A stretch of 64,000 nt of DNA from Thermus igniterrae ATCC 700962. GTDB taxonomy: Bacteria; Deinococcota; Deinococci; Deinococcales; Thermaceae. This document shows, piece after piece, positions 63,834 through 64,000 of the stretch (position 1 is the first letter of the stretch; every line of letters starts with the position of its first letter). The position numbers were made by a program, and so were the translations under genes. The stretch is taken from positions 57,011 through 121,010 of the forward strand of contig NZ_AQWU01000074.1 in the NCBI RefSeq assembly GCF_000376265.1, given 5' to 3'. Below the pieces are notes generated by a model. It did not search any database, was not told where the DNA came from, and saw only the letters and a program-made list of their open reading frames with translations.

Positions 63834-64000
63834 TCGGATATTCAATGCATACCCCCTTGACAAGCCAAAGGAAAAGGGGGCGCTTGGTGAGCTGTGGAAG
63901 AACACCAGACGCCCCCTTCCATCCTACCCCTGTCCCTGGAGGAACTGGTCCCCCTGCTCCAGGCATGGCTCCAAGCCCGCTTGCCAGAAGGGGAGAGAAA
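63834..64000 (+). mobile_element. Left end of a probable insertion sequence, running off the window
   Basis: Homology to the ABC ATPase ends abruptly here. The next bases have lower GC, a TTGACA box (63857-63862) and G/C-run inverted segments, and then a rightward open frame. This is what one end of an insertion sequence looks like. The exact boundary, terminal repeat and family cannot be fixed because the other end lies outside the window. Confidence 0.6.
63894..64000 (+). CDS. Partial transposase-like protein, 5' end only
   Basis: The GTG at 63894, with GGTGA seven bases before it, opens a frame of 35 complete codons: MEEHQTPPSILPLS, then LEELVPLLQAWLQARL. It runs past the window edge. An amphipathic N-terminal helix is plausible for a transposase, and its place next to the disrupted ABC gene supports this. 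The family cannot be decided from this part. Confidence 0.45.
   Translation, partial: MEEHQTPPSILPLSLEELVPLLQAWLQARLPEGER

Overview
The window is GC-rich and reads as the chromosome of a Thermus species close to, but distinct from, T. thermophilus. Predicted proteins such as PrmA, IDI-2, CYP175A1, LitR, RuvC, L31, a glucose-binding protein and UvsE match recalled T. thermophilus proteins closely, often at the same residue numbers. Genes are tightly packed, with ATGA/GTGA start-stop overlaps. Many genes carry a -10-like box (TANNNT) only 6-7 nt before the start codon, as expected for leaderless transcripts.

Layout. 1-7 kb holds housekeeping genes: the Mrp Fe-S carrier with a cysteine-rich regulator, prmA, rsmE, an auxin-efflux-type carrier, an ornithine-cyclodeaminase homologue, a quinone oxidoreductase and a stand-alone sensor-type globin. 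7-11.4 kb is a glucose-type ABC importer with its ROK repressor, an operator and an internal attenuator. 11.4-14.8 kb is a cobalamin riboswitch driving btuFCD. 14.8-20.3 kb is mixed: a FabG-like reductase under a PfmR-type operator, a serine hydrolase, a threonine-aldolase remnant, a DtxR-type regulator, DUF72 and DUF523/DUF1722 proteins.

20.3-31 kb is the carotenoid island: idi2, crtI, a glycosyltransferase, an acyltransferase, crtYcd, CYP175A1, photolyase and crtB, divergent from litR (B12 photoreceptor repressor) and ldrP. Together these should make zeaxanthin and its glucoside esters (thermozeaxanthins) under light control. 31-39.6 kb continues the theme: a thiosulfate transporter, a DOMON protein with two paralogous membrane proteins, UvsE, a YceI protein, and a proton-pump-type rhodopsin divergent from a Blh retinal-forming dioxygenase. 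The rhodopsin/blh gap carries three 11-bp repeats in the same register as those at the litR promoter. The rhodopsin has glycine at the carotenoid-fenestration position. The simplest reading is one B12/light regulon making both the retinal pump and a possible zeaxanthin antenna.

39.7-47.3 kb is mixed: a second CrtI-like enzyme with a TetR/LolA-like/MFS cassette, a hydrolase, an R2lox oxidase, a methyltransferase and a DUF4397 protein. 47.4-62 kb is the dcw division and cell-wall cluster, read on the minus strand from mraZ to ftsZ and ruvC, without murE and with an unrecognised lipoprotein between murF and mraY. 62-64 kb holds rnpB, rpmE and an ABC ATPase that lost its 5' end to what looks like an insertion sequence running off the right edge.
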